A DNA stretch of 64,000 bases from Xenopus tropicalis (Eukaryota; Chordata; Amphibia; Anura; Pipidae), in NCBI RefSeq assembly GCF_000004195.4, contig NC_030683.2:73875764-73939763 (forward strand). The letters run 5' to 3'. Positions 52,664 through 64,000 of the stretch are shown here, piece after piece (position 1 is the first letter of the stretch; every line of letters starts with the position of its first letter). A program made the position numbers and the translations under genes. The notes under the pieces are model-generated. The model was not told the DNA's origin. It searched no databases and saw nothing but the letters and a program-made list of their open reading frames with translations.

Positions 52664-54705
52664 CTAGAATGGGAAGTTTGAGAACAAACATGTTGGGTTG
52701 AAAAATGTGAAGTCATGGAATGAAATCTGATCTGTTGTTGGCTCCACCCACTTTTTCTAACCTTGGACCACAGTTATATAGTAAAAAAACACTGTGCAAA
52801 GTTTGGGGACCCTGGTTTTAATAGTGTCTGAATGGCAGCAATTTAAATTTCCCCAATGAAAGTCGAGGAAATGAGTGACATCTGATTGGGGGTTGGTGGC
52901 TCCACCCACTTTTTCTAACCTTGAGTCGAAGTCACCCAGTGACAAAAAGTGGGCACAATGGCATAAATAGTATGAAAATGTCAGCATTTTAAATTTAAAC
53001 CAATAACATTCAATTGATGAAATCTGATTGGCTGTTAGTGGCCCACTTTTCCTATTTTGAACTGCAGTCCCCCAGTGACCAACTTTGCAAAGTTGGCATA
53101 AAAATTGCGAGACTGACAGCATTTTACACTTCCCCATTGAAAGTAAATAGTGTGAAATGCTATTGGCTGTTGGTGGCTCTGCCCACTTTTTCTAACTTTG
53201 ACCGGCAAATACCCAGTGACTAACTCTGGAAAGTTTAAATATAAACCAATGAAATTTAATTGGTGTTGGTGGCTCCGCCCACTTGTTTTAACTCTGAATA
53301 TGTAGTCAGCCAGTGGCCAACTGTGAAAGTTTGGGAACTCTAGTGACCCCTAGTGACCCTGGTGTTAATACTGTGAGAATGGCTGCAGGTTGAATTTTCC
53401 CAATAGTTAAAATCTGATTGGCTGTTGGTGGCGCCACCCACTTTTTCTAACTCTGAACCGCAGTTACCTGGTGACTAGCTCTGTATAGTTTGAGGACCTT
53501 AGTATTAATATTTATACAATGGCAGCAGTTTAAATTTAAACATTTGAAGTCTATAGGTGAAATTTGATTGGCTGTTGTTGGCCCCACCTACTTTTCTAAA
53601 CTTGTAACATAGTCACCCAGTGACTGTTTGTACACCCTGACATGTGAGAATGGCAGTAGTTAAAATTTCCCCACTGAAAATAATGAAAGTAATGTGATCC
53701 ACTTCTTCTAACCTTGAGTACGTAGTCACCCAGTAAAATTCAAAAGGTGAAATCTGATTGTCTGTTGGTCGCCCCGCCCTTTTTTTCAAATCTAAAACTG
53801 CAGTCTCCTAGTGACCAACTGTAAAAAGTTTGGGGACCCTGGGGTTAATACTGTGAGAATGGCAGCAGGTTGAGTTTCCCCATTAAAAGTCAATAGGTAA
53901 AATCTGATTGGCTGTTGGTGGCTCCACCCACTTAAAAAAACAAAAAACCTTGAATGCATAGCCACCCAGTGTCTGATTGTGCAAAGTTTGAGAACTCTGG
54001 CATCAAACCAATAAAAATCAATAGGTGAAATCTGATTGGCTGTTGGTGGTTCTGCCCACTTTTCAAAACTAAAACTGCAGTCCCCTAGTGACTAACTGTG
54101 AAATGTTTGGGGACCCAGGTGTTGCACCAGGTTGAATTTCCACCAAGTCAATAGTTAAAATCTGATTGGCTGTTCATAGCTCCACCCACTTTTGGGCATC
54201 CAACAATCATCATATTTTCATTCAGGCTGACCCAATGACTATGTGATTCAAGTTTGGGGAGTGTAGCCTCAAAGCTGTAAGATTGGCAGCAGTATTAATT
54301 TCCCTATAAAAGTCAATGGGTGAAATTTGATTGGCTGTTATTGGCCCCTCCCTCTTTGGAGTCATCCAACAAATGTCGCTGTTTCATTTGGGGTGACCCC
54401 ATTATTATGTTATTCAAGTTTGGGGGGTGTTGCTTCAAAGCTGTAAGCTTGGCAGCAGTTTGAAAATCTTCCCTGTCAAAGTCAATGGAAAAATTGGGGT
54501 GTTCAGAGCGGCGCCACAAAAAGACAGGGGAGGGGGACGCTTAGAAAAGCACCAGCAACCTGCTCCGCTATAGGGTAAAGAAATGTGGAGAGTTTGGGTG
54601 CTGTACCCCTAAAACTGTAGGAGGAGTAGCGTTTAAAAAATGGGGGGCGCTAAGAATAAGAATAAAAAAAAGCAGAAGAATAAGCTGAAGAACAATAATT
54701 GAGGC
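52664..54705 (+). repeat. ~145-bp satellite-like array 2
   Basis: About twelve diverged units, each with GATTGGCTGTTGGTGGCTCC-type text (centred near 52733, 52890, 53027, 53164, 53262, 53418, 53566, 53758, 53910, 54038, 54168 and 54332), average spacing about 145 bp. The start CTAGAATGGGAAGTTTGAGA matches array 1. The array ends in a non-repeated tail (54500-54705) with GCGGCGCCACAAAAAGACAG, CTGTAGGAGGAGTAGCG and an AAGAATAAG-rich terminus. Frames (for example 52757-53137) reflect the repeat. Confidence 0.85.
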
Positions 54706-56402
54706 ACTGCTTTGCATTTTGTACTTTTACTAATTTTTCTAAAATGATTAGGTCTGTTTTTTATAATATAAAAATAATAATTCTTCTGCTGTTTAAGAGA
54801 AGGGTCCAGGCACAAACATTAATAAGACATGGTAACGTTGTATTTTTACTCATGTATAATAGAATGGAAGCTTTTAATTGTACTTAGAAGTTGGCTGATA
54901 CTGCCTCTAGTAAAGAAATGTACCACTGAAGAAATGGAATCAGAGGTAGATACTCATCAGTTTGTACATGCCTTTTCTTTTTGTTAAATTGCCTTATGAC
55001 ATGAATTGGGAAGTAATATATTTTGGTCTGAAATCTATCCCTACAACTAATAAATCTATCCCGACATTCCAAACCATATCATGAAAAGGTTACTACAGGT
55101 GGAAACTGACAATGCTTTGATATTATATCCTACTGATCATCAACTAAAGATCCATCTACATGGTCGCATTGGATCAAAAAAGCCATTGATGGCACTTTTT
55201 AATAAAATCAATATCCTTGGACATGAACTAAACTCAAATAAACCGAAGCAAACCCATTTTTTTTATTACTTTTAATAGCCTTAAGGTAAGGTGCGCCATA
55301 TTACAGAAAGACCCATTATGAAAAAAGACCAGTTCCCAAGCTTTCTATTTTTTAATATAATATTTAGTCATATATTTACAAGGAACAGGGCAAGGCTCAT
55401 ATTGTGCCAAATTACAAGGATGTTCAAAGTGAAAAAATCAGAATCCAAAAAAGATAATACAATTTTAAACATGTTTTGCCTGCTAGGAATTTATGATCCA
55501 CGTGTGTTTTTCTAAAGTCACATTTAGACACAAAACTATATTGTTTGTCATAATGCACCTTAAGTAAATCAGTAAATGCAACTGATTTACGCATGCATCA
55601 AATCTTGTAGTTACAACAGTGTTATTTATGTCCCCTGTAGATTCTAAAAATGAGTAATGAATACTAGTATACTACTATGGTAGGCATTGGAGTGTAAAAT
55701 TCTTTTAAGTTCCCCTTTATATGGAAGGGGAAGAAACTGAGTATAAATATACTTGAAATTATAGCTGGAAAAAGAAGTCTAGTAAGTGGTGAAATTGATG
55801 GCAGGTGCCACATACAAAGCTCCGCTTGACATACATACAATGGTAGTCTTTATCAACCCATTGCATGCCCAGGTGGGAATTGATATAAGCACAGCTCTGC
55901 TTGTCACTTTCCCAGAATTCAACAGTCCATTCTCACAGGACTAGCTGGCGGGAGCCTGAGAATTCTTTCACATATCCCACCCCTGCTGCTATAGGATTCA
56001 ATCATTTTTCATTCTGGCAGCTGAGAGTAGGGAGGGGTGTACCGGCCTGGTCCTTTTAAAGAAGAAACACATTATGCCTGTTAGCCTTGTGAAAGAGGCA
56101 CAGCAGAGCTGCAATGTTCAGCATTTAACTATTCATTTACTTAACCTGCACAAGGCACACAAAAGCATACCTCTTGTTTAAAATAAACTATTATGCAATA
56201 GCAACCTATAATGACTTTTATTTCTAGAATTTTATTTTATTGGAAAATATAAGTAGCATAAAGTGTGTCAAATTGCACTAAAACACTAAGAAAAGAAAAA
56301 CTTTTTTTATACATATTAGAATAATAAGTAAAACCCCACATTGGTGTTAAGATTTTTTTTTTTGCTACAGAAAGTCTAATATAAATGTAGCCCACTTTAT
56401 AA
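54706..56402. other. No recognised gene
   Basis: Mostly unique-looking DNA. 55800-56110 is less AT-rich and could be older repeat or regulatory sequence. A weak TACAGG-family echo (ATTACAGAAAGACCCATTATG) lies near 55300. No exon seen. Confidence 0.35.
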
Positions 56403-57340
56403 ACAGATGTGGCACTACCTGCTGATATGTCACTATACTTGGCGCTTTCAGGAGTCCTGAGCCCCGCTTACTTTTGGGGAACTGTGGCGTGCCTCCACCC
56501 AGGATAGGGATAGAATGAACTATAACTCCCCTCCTGAGAACTTGATACTGTACTGCTGTGTGGGGACTCCCAGCACTCCTGGCACCTTGCCCCCTCCCTG
56601 GGGTAGTTGCTTACCAGGCAGGTGGATCCTCCAGATATGCAGAGACAGGACACTGGATGAATGTTTAACCAGTGGAACTTATTTATTATCACAGAAGTAT
56701 CAGACAGGCAGGTTACACACAGGAGCAATATTACAGTCAGGGTATACTCCCTCTTCCTTAAGAGACCCTCTCTCCACGAGATATTTGCAGTACTCAGATG
56801 ATTCCCTTTAGGGGTTCCCTCCGGTACTTCTCGCCAGAAGCCCCTCTCTAGGGCACTTCCCGGTACTACACGCCAAGCGGACACCCCCTCAGCAGACCTC
56901 ACCCCGGTACTTCCACTTAGATACCCCTGGATTAGGCAAATCTCCTACACTTAGCACTTTACTCCCTGACTCCAGCTATGAGCGCTGGTGGATCTTAATC
57001 CAGTAATCCTCCTGTAGGGGCCACGCTGCCCAGCTAGATAACCTACCTACCACTCCTAGAGTGGTCTATAACAATCACTCACTGTCTAACTCTGACCTGT
57101 TGTTAACCTCTTCTCCAAGAGGGGTCCCAGGCTGAAAGACCTGGCTGCACATGGCTACACAGCCTTTTATAGTATTGTACCACCCTGTGGCCATAACCTT
57201 TAACTGCAGGGAAACTAATCCCCTATTAACTATTTAGGTGCCAACCCACCCAAAAGTGTTGCACTATTAAGTATCAGCCACCCTTGGGGTCTATCCTGGG
57301 GGTAACCAACCTAGGGGCCCAAATTTTGGAGATCCCTACA
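56403..57340 (-). repeat. Probable solo LTR of a Gypsy-type retrotransposon
   Basis: Read on the minus strand, the unit begins TGTAGGGATCTCC at 57340, has a TATA box CTATAAAAGG at 57172-57163 and an AATAAA signal at 56687-56682, and ends about 56403. Start, TATA, polyadenylation signal and end follow LTR order over about 940 bp. TAAA lies on both sides on the plus strand (56399-56402 and 57341-57344), a possible 4-bp duplication. It ends CATCTG rather than CA, so the end may be off by a few bases. No internal gag-pol region adjoins. The 144-codon minus frame is not a gene. Confidence 0.55.
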
Positions 57341-57405
57341 TAAATAAGCTTCTGTAAGAGCAATCCTGAATCAGTGGCACTATTTTGCTCTTTACCCACT
57401 TTGAC

Positions 57406-57545
57406 AAATCTCCGTTGTCGCGGGCGACTAATTTCCCCACAATGCCATCCCACCGGCTAGAATGTAAATCGCCAGTGGGATGGCATACGCGGCGCCGCAA
57501 TTTGCCAAAGTCGCCGAAGTTGTTTTGAGAGGTAACTCTATAGTT
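57406..57545. mobile_element. Relic of fold-back Harbinger-like MITE
   Basis: GACAAATCTCCGTTGTCGCG, GGCGACTAATTTCCCC and ATGCCATCCCACCGGC match the arms of the complete element at 58897-59154. Outer ends are lost. Confidence 0.6.
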
Positions 57546-57599
57546 GTTTTCTCTGCCAGCAAGAAAACACCGGTGGAAAAACACTAATTTGGCTCTTTT

Positions 57600-58890
57600 C
57601 CAACTTCTATGTACCTGTATATGCATTGACAGGTTGGGAATCCCCCTATCAATGTGAACACATCAGGGATTTACGAAGGAAAACACTTGTGTGCATTTCC
57701 TGACTGAAACTACAATGTGCATCATTAGCCATAAACTACAAAAGTATTAATGGAGAAAACTTGAGAGCTCTCAGAACTGGGGCATATACGGTGTCTCTTT
57801 TATTGAAATGGATTTTATACAGTCTTGGATGATATAATTTAATGCAATTAATTGATGCAAATTATTTTACACCTTGTAAATAGGTAAAGGTTATTTTTAT
57901 TTGTCAAGGTATTTGAGTAAATGTGCCAAGTTTCAGGCTCAATATATAATTTTTATAATAAGGAAGCAATATTTTTATCCAAATGAATAAATCTGCACCA
58001 TTGTAAATATTTTAATTGGTTCTTTTACATAGAAGCAATGACCTCGGACATTCCTCCTCCCGAGTAGCTTCCCTAGTAATCTTTATGCTTACAGGACTTC
58101 TACACAGCAACTCCCTACCTGAGTTTTATGCCACATAAAAACATATTTTACCTTAGCCTGTATAGTTTAAAATCTCATATCACATCTTGCTGATCCTAAC
58201 ATTTTTAAGTTAAAGTCTATTACTTAATGGCAACCCAATTATTCCTCCAGTATAAACTTCCCCACACTGTTACACATTATTACACCTGTCTCAGTTCTCC
58301 AGGTAGGGGCCTCATATTTTATGTACCTTCATGTGCAATGTTGATGAATATATTGTTTCTTTATGAACGAACATAATAATAATGTAATTATAAACAATAC
58401 CACTGCAGTATATATTCCTCTCGAGTTTACCCTTTTAACTTTTTTAAACCACCTAAAAGTAAGATCCCTGTCAGCAGCAAAGGCTCTCTCCTCTATGCAC
58501 TGTTCTCTTAAATTTCTTGCCCATAGGTGCACCCCAGTGTTTTGGATTGGGACTATCTTTGTAAATGTGGAGTGCAGTCTAAACAGTTCCTTACAGAAAA
58601 GCATGGGAAGCATCATGCCTATGAAGGCTAACAAACAGTGTGCAGACATTCACCCCTCCAAGATGCTCACTTTGGTTCTGCTAAGTGACCCCCTACCAGT
58701 TTCCACCAGTTCTGTCACAGGCAGATCCAACTGTTTTGTGATCTCTGGACACCTATGCACTGAACCAAGTTAGATTGACTGACAATTGGATTATATTGTT
58801 GGCCTACAGAGACCCATTGGGTGAGGACAACATCAATGTTGTAATGCAGTCCTTTGAAACTACATCCTGCATGGTCTGATGTTTCTGTGT
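57600..58890. other. No recognised gene
   Basis: The longest frames are a 136-codon plus-strand frame (58363-58773) and an overlapping 106-codon minus frame (58329-58649). I recognise no domain in either; the minus frame includes a WARNLREQCIEERAFAADRDL stretch that could derive from an unidentified old element. Nothing firmer can be said. Confidence 0.35.
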
Positions 58891-58896
58891 TTCTTA

Positions 58897-59154
58897 GGGC
58901 TCTGGCACACGGGGAGATTAGTCGCCCACGACAAATCTCCCTCAAATGCCATCCCACCGGCGAAAATGTAAATTGCCAGTGGAATGGCATATGTGGCGGC
59001 GATTTCAGTGAAATTGTGGAAGTTTCCTCTCAAGGCAACTTCCGCGATTTCACTGAAATCGCGCCGCCGCATGTGCCATCCCACTGGCAATATACATTTT
59101 CGTGACAAATCTCCCTGTTCGTGGGCGACTAATCTCCCCAGTGTGCCAGAGCCC
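58897..59154. mobile_element. Fold-back Harbinger-like MITE
   Basis: A 258-bp element begins GGGCTCTGGCACACGGGG and ends CCAGTGTGCCAGAGCCC. TTA flanks both sides (58894-58896 and 59155-59157). The arms extend inward through GATTAGTCGCCCACGA and ATGCCATCCCAC to a centre near 59030, so nearly the whole element is a palindrome. A 3-bp TTA duplication supports PIF/Harbinger. No gene inside. Confidence 0.8.
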
Positions 59155-59442
59155 TTATAGGACTGGAAAACGTTTTTTCATATCTGAATTAAAGGGAAAT
59201 ATATGAACATTACAGGTCTCTATAAAAAATGATTACACAAAGCAGCCCTCATTTACAATACTTTTTTTTTTTATAATAGATAAGGCATTTTTATGAGAGT
59301 TAGATAACTGGACTCCAAAGTGAAAAAAAAGTGTTGCCAACATTGTTGATAGTCCTGGATGTTATAGCTAACAGCAAACTAGATGGTTTAATTTGTGGGG
59401 CTTTAAATAAATTGGGGGCCATTCTTAAACCAGCAAGACTTA

Positions 59443-59870
59443 GGGGCTGATTTACTAAGACACGATTTCGAATCCGAATTGGAAAAATTCCGATTGGAAA
59501 CGAACATTTTGCGACTTTTTCAGTAATTTTGCGATTTTTTCGGCATCTTTACGATTTTTGCGAAAAAACGCGAGTTTTTCGTAGCCATTACGAAAGTTGA
59601 GCAAAGTCGCGATTTTCTCGTAGCGTTAACACTTGCGCGCAAAGTCGCGCCTTTTTCGTAGCGTTAAAACTTATAGGGCGCGACGTTTCGTGCAAGTTTT
59701 AACGCTACGAAAAAATCGCGACTTTGCGCAACTTTCGTAATGGCTACGAAAAACTTGCGTTTTTACGCAAAAATCGTAAAGACGCCGAAAAAAACGCAAA
59801 ATTACCGATCATTACGAAAAAAACGCAATCGGACACATTCGGCCCGTTCGTGGGTTAGTAAATGTGCCCC
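59443..59870. mobile_element. Fold-back Harbinger-like MITE
   Basis: A 428-bp element begins GGGGCTGATTTACTAAGAC and ends GGGTTAGTAAATGTGCCCC, with TTA at 59440-59442 and 59871-59873. Arms pair along the whole length (ACGAAAGTTG... against ...CAACTTTCGT and GTAGCGTTAAAACTT against AAGTTTTAACGCTAC), with the centre near 59680. It is rich in TTTCGT/ACGAAA. PIF/Harbinger by duplication; non-coding. Confidence 0.8.
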
Positions 59871-59954
59871 TTAGGGTTTTAGATTTCATTAAAGCCAACT
59901 GCATGTTCATTTGCGGGACAGGGCTTGATAATACTGGCAACATGAGCAATATGA

Positions 59955-60017
59955 CAGAGTACAGTGCTGCGGAATATGTTGGCGCTTTATAAATAATTGT
60001 TAATAATAATAATAATT
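59955..60017 (+). mobile_element. L2-type LINE 3' tail
   Basis: GTACAGTGCTGCGGAATATG then TTGGCGCTTTATAAATAA, ending in (TAA)n microsatellite. GCGCTNTATAAATAA with a short tandem tail is typical of L2-clade 3' ends in vertebrates. Upstream sequence is not recognisable. Confidence 0.7.
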
Positions 60018-60029
60018 CATCGAATTTTC

Positions 60030-63000
60030 ACAAGAAGTGATTTTGAAGGAGAAGCAGGCACCCAGTATATTATATCTTTTCATCTTTACTTTTGTGCCAA
60101 GTGTTTAAAAGGACTTAAAACACTTATTATAAAGCAAAATATAATTCAAAAATCCTAAGCCTCCCTGTAGTCCTTACCCAGTGTGGCCTCAAAGAAGCTT
60201 CATTCCTCATGGCCATGCAAATGGTTGTGACAGCCTTATCCTATCAGTCACTTGTGGAAAATCTGATTCTTGCTATCTTTAACAATGTTGCCAAGAAAAG
60301 CTATTCATTCCTGAATATCACAGTTGTCCATTTGCTTGGGACGTACGCACTTAAAGAATTCTTCTTCAATCCACCCCCTCTCCCCCTGTCACTGAAGCTC
60401 CAAGATACAGTACTTTATAAAGAGAGTGTGTGTGTGAGTGTGGAGGGGGGTCCTTGCTAAGGAGAGTTCACAGCCTTTGTCTGCGGGAAGAAAATGTTTG
60501 TTTAGGCTCCTTGAATGACTTAGCTCATTATTAAGTGACAGAATAATGTAAATGGAGCCAGCAGAGATTTGCTACAGTGATTAATAAGTGTGAGTGGACA
60601 GGGCTTATTCAATAGTTCCTGGCATCACCTAAAAAAACTCTTGCAATCATTTTGATGGTGGAGTACACTTGTTGCTAGGTAAAACAGAAATATTTCAATC
60701 TTAGCAAGGAATGTAAAGTTACTCTGCGAGTGGTATGACAGATTTGCAACAGCAGATAATCTTTTCTGAAGAAATAAATAACTTCCATAATTTTACCTAC
60801 ATTGTAGAGCACCAGTCCATTAATAATAACATCAGTTCATGTAGCTTTTCAATTATGTTCAAATTTGAATGTGGAAATTAGCTACTGGATTTAGTTCATT
60901 ATTGGCAAAACTAAAAAAAAAATAATGGATTCAGCGAATCCCTAATTATGACTGAGGAATTATTGGTAGCATTGATTCATTAGTTACTCTCTGCAATTAA
61001 TTTCTGCCTCAAAAATGAGTCACTAGAACAGTACGATGGAACTCTAAAGTCAGTGGATGTAACTTATATATGATCTGGAGTTCATAAATTTCACATAAAC
61101 CAGTTTTATTAATTAGACCCTAGACTGTCTAATAAGAAGTTCTTCCCCTTTGAAAGAAAATACCTTTATTACAGGCAATGTAAGCAGCTGACTGATATCG
61201 CTATGGTATCATAGGCCCAAATTTAGAGTGACAGTTTAAAAGAAACCTTGAAAAAAACTATGTTCACCCTTTTAGAGGCTTACTGAAGTTTTATGTGTTT
61301 TATTTATTTTTTGTTTGGTCTTTTAAAGTAACCTTTGACCAAACTACGGCTGAATATCAAAGGCATTTTCAGTTTAATCCAAATAACCACACTGCAGTTT
61401 GTGGCAGCATGATTTTCAGGTCTGTTGGACATACTTAACTCTAATACTCTAAACTTGAGGCCTGTACACTGACTTTTTGCTTACACCACAAACATTTTAA
61501 ATGTACACTTAATAATAGTACTGAATTAAGTAATTAACTTAGTAAACAGTATTTTAGAAAACTGACATCTGCTTGACAGTAATGTATGATTCACATACCA
61601 TACTAATGCTTCTGCAATCAAAGGTCTGCACTAAGGGTTCTTTTTACAGTAAAAGATTTCTACGTACAAGTGATCTTGTCATTTAGGCAGACACTGCAAA
61701 TTTTAAACACTCTACGTCACTAAGCACTGCCTATATATTGAACTCTGGTAACTTTTAAGGAAACCTTTATAAATAAGTAAGGGCTAAAATATGTTAGTGT
61801 GTGGGTATGGACTGAATAGAGGAAGGTGGAAAGTTGATACCTTAAAAGTTGCATCCTATGCAGCTTACTTAATGCAGCCACCCAACAGGGACATATGATT
61901 GCTGTGGTGGGTCCCCACTCAGAAGCTGCTTACTAAGCTCATAAAACAGAGAAATGAAAGCAAAGACAGACAGGAAAGGCCATGGGTCACCCAATCTACC
62001 CCGCCTTCCATTTCAGTTACAACTGCAAGTCACCTCATTAAACACAACAGCCTGCTTTTTCTGCAGGCTGCAAAACATATCACTCCCCTCTTCCACTGTC
62101 AGTGAGGTAAAAGCTGACGTTGAGAAACAAACAAAACAGAAAGAGGCCCATTCAGAGAGCTGTTGGAGGAGAAAGAAATGCATTGTACCCAGTTTAAGAT
62201 AAGCTCATGGCTTTCCTTCATAGGACTTTCTACTTCTGAAGAGTGGGAAACAGTGCAACAGAACTATGCAGTCTCCTAGGAGTCGGGTCATGGGTAAAGC
62301 TTTGAGTTATTCAAGAGTTAATGTGTTGTGTTATGTAGCAATAAACCCTACTTAATCCCTTTTATTTCCAGTTTTGAAGATATGCTTTAATGCAAAATTG
62401 TTTAAAAAATGGTAATGAAAAAAGCACATTTATGCAAACATTAATAAATGTAAGGGCATACTTACAAATTTGAGCACAACTAAAAATATGAAAACTGGGT
62501 GCAAAATTGTGCACATTTAAACTTTATATACAAATGGTTTTATAGTTTTTATTTAAAACTTCACAAGCAAATATAATTAACAACATTTAGGCTGACATAT
62601 GGGTCAACAATACAAATCTTAAGGACAGCTGAAATCCACCTGCTGTTTAGACCTTGCAATTGTGCAAAGACAAATCCAGTCCGATGAAGAGTTTATAGTA
62701 ATAATGCCCCAGGCAGTCTCCAATGCTCACTTTTGCACCCCCTAATTCTCTTGCATTTGCTCCCAGTTTGGTAAATGACTTCTTATGTCTTTGCAGTGGA
62801 TGTCTTGAAGTACCTAGGTCTTTTACTTTGTGAGAACACACTAGCTCACCTGCTTTGACGAAATGTACAGGTTCACAGTGCTGGGAACATGGAGGCAGAG
62901 GACCCCTGAACCACTGTGGAGTGTGAGGACACCTTTGTGGTGATGTGAGTGTGTTTTTGTACTTTCTCGTATTCTCAAATTGCATATTTTTGCACAATGT

Positions 63001-63084
63001 AGCTTAGCACTGTCTTACTTACAAGCAGTGGGACAATTATATCTCATACAGTGTGTTGGAGCACCAGATTTAGTTAAAATAATG
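60030..63084. other. Mostly unique DNA with candidate conserved block
   Basis: Few repeats are seen. 60190-60620 contains an octamer ATGCAAAT (60215-60222), TAATAAGTG and ATTATTAAGTGACAGAATAATG words and a short TG run; it could be conserved regulatory DNA. The frames at 61899-62202 and 62647-62997 have no recognised domain and overlap each other or opposite-strand frames. Confidence 0.3.
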
Positions 63085-63190
63085 ATGTCATGTAGTGAAG
63101 TCTATGAAACCTTTGAGCACACTGGGGGCCATAAAAATGCTTTGAATAGCCACATCCAGCCCCCAGGCCTCCAGTTGTAAGGCCCTGATG
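63085..63190. repeat. hAT-like terminal relic, copy 2
   Basis: Co-linear with 301-401: GAAGTCTATGAAACCTTTGAGC against GAAGTATATGGAGCTCTTGAGC, and the shared GGCCTCCAGTTG. Same orientation. Both are old fragments of one element type. Confidence 0.5.
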
Positions 63191-63577
63191 TAGCTGATTT
63201 GGACATGGTATTTCCAGTCACTGCTATTGCACGGGTTTTCCTGGCAGGAAACACAACACCCATGTGCCATTGCTCTCAAACCTGAGGAACAACATTCCGA
63301 GTTAAGACAGCGGAATGCTCTGCTGGGTGATGTTCCGGTGGCTGGTTAGACTTTATGAGCAGCTTGGATGACTTTTTGACAAGCAAAATATCCAGGCTGC
63401 AAATATTTCCAAGGTTCCTGTGCAGGCAAAAAGGCATTGTCATTTAGCAATAGTTGATTTTTGTTTCCTGTCCAGGAAAACGGCTTCTCAAGCCTGTTGA
63501 ATAACACTCTTTTATTGTTTTTCTGTTAATTAAAGGTGCAATATCTTCTAAATGTTTTAGGGTATATGTATAAAAGT

Positions 63578-63700
63578 CCTTAAAGGGGAACTGAAATACT
63601 TTGAACATACCCAATTTAAATGGGAACTGTTATAAAAAAAAATCTGCAGTAACTGAAGCGTGTGCTTTCTGGCAAATAGCTGCTTTTTATTATTTCCTTA
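63578..63700 (+). mobile_element. TTAA MITE left-end fragment
   Basis: TTAAAGGGGAACTGAAATAC has the TTAAAGGRRAACT tip of a TTAA-flanked MITE and is followed by GGGAACTGTTATAAAAAAAA. The other end is not found; the right limit is approximate. Confidence 0.4.
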
Positions 63701-63769
63701 AGATATGTAAGACATAAATGTTTTATTAATATGCTTCCTCAAGCTTATCCCCTTATCCTTTCCCGCTAA

Positions 63770-64000
63770 GATTACTGCAATCTTCTACTAACCTGGCTCC
63801 CAGACTCCCACCTCTCTCCCCTGCAATCAATCTTAAACTCTGCTGCCAGGATCCTCCTGCTCTCTCCTAAGAGGGAACCTGTTCAGCCTCACTTAAACTC
63901 TCTTTCATGGCTTCCTGTTAAGCAAAGGATAGCAAACAAAATCCTTCTGCTAACATTCAAAGCCCTTCACTCCTCTGCTCCTCACTACATTTCTTCACTG
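63770..64000 (+). CDS. L2-type LINE ORF2 C-terminal fragment (runs off window)
   Basis: Seventy-seven codons are open to the window edge. They begin DYCNLLLTWLP, continue with NSAARILLLSPKREPVQP and NSLSWLPVKQRIANKILLL, and end TFKALHSSAPHYISSL. This is the signature order (DYCNSLL, NAAARLL, LHWLPV, RIxFKxLLLxxKAL) of the region after the RT catalytic core in L2-clade LINE ORF2. A stop directly precedes the DYC box, so the upstream part is missing or frameshifted. It differs from the CR1-like copies elsewhere in the window. It is a fragment with no host function inferred. Confidence 0.8.

Noticed and set aside
52757..53137. 126-codon minus-strand frame
   Set aside because: It is a translation of satellite units.
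56468..56902. 144-codon minus-strand frame
   Set aside because: It falls within the probable LTR and has no domain; LTR open frames of this size arise by chance.
58363..58773. 136-codon plus-strand frame
   Set aside because: It overlaps an opposite-strand frame of similar length; no motif, exon boundary or composition change supports it.

Overview
The window reads as non-coding genomic DNA of a frog, most likely Xenopus. The evidence is the repeat content. CR1/L2-clade LINE copies have 3' ends in runs of TTACATAG. There are many short non-autonomous DNA transposons of kinds I associate with Xenopus: TTAA-flanked, TWA-flanked fold-back and 8-bp-TSD hAT types. Base composition is AT-rich with no bacterial-style gene packing. 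I found no host protein-coding exon, tRNA, rRNA or CRISPR array that I can support. The only credible coding sequence is reverse-transcriptase sequence inside retrotransposons.

Layout. 1-4,000: mostly unrecognised, with a hAT terminal relic and one copy of a ~120-bp dispersed repeat. 4,000-9,700: hAT- and TTAA-type MITEs separated by unrecognised DNA. 10,629-13,549: a 2.9-kb piggyBac-like non-autonomous element with subterminal palindromes, internal tandem repeats and a nested fold-back MITE. 13.7-16.2 kb: TTAA MITE, LINE tail and LTR-like debris. 16,431-18,930: a ~145-bp satellite array into which a hAT element with a perfect 8-bp target-site duplication (TSD) and an internal 40-bp minisatellite has inserted. 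That locus then underwent a 590-bp tandem duplication. 19,071-20,479: a 5'-truncated LINE with a 416-codon open reverse-transcriptase fragment. 20.7-24.8 kb: a dense nest of MITEs, including a train of six hairpins and several fold-back elements. 24.8-34 kb: mostly unrecognised, with a decayed LINE at 29.5-30.2 kb. 34.1-35.84 kb: nested giant inverted repeats, one arm holding a Harbinger-like insertion whose empty site survives in the other arm. 35,882-37,096: a second, frameshifted LINE copy. 37-45 kb: scattered MITEs, a long hairpin, paired microsatellites, LTR-like DNA and a hammerhead-ribozyme-like fold. 45.0-46.0 kb: a minisatellite interrupted by a second hAT copy with its own 8-bp TSD. 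47,336-48,216: an 881-bp element with a 6-bp TSD, carrying a CCCC-rich minisatellite and a ~177-bp palindrome centred on TGACGTCA. 48.2-60 kb: TTAA MITEs, the second satellite array, a probable solo LTR and fold-back Harbinger-like elements. 60-64 kb: mostly unique DNA, ending in an L2-type ORF fragment that runs off the window.

How parts relate: the window is a stratified transposon graveyard in which insertion order can be read in several places (satellite, then hAT, then tandem duplication; palindrome, then Harbinger; minisatellite, then hAT). Several unique, non-repetitive blocks (about 30.5, 33.3, 38.8 and 60.2 kb) could be conserved regulatory DNA, but that is only a hypothesis without an alignment. 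Family names are from recognition, not from a database search.
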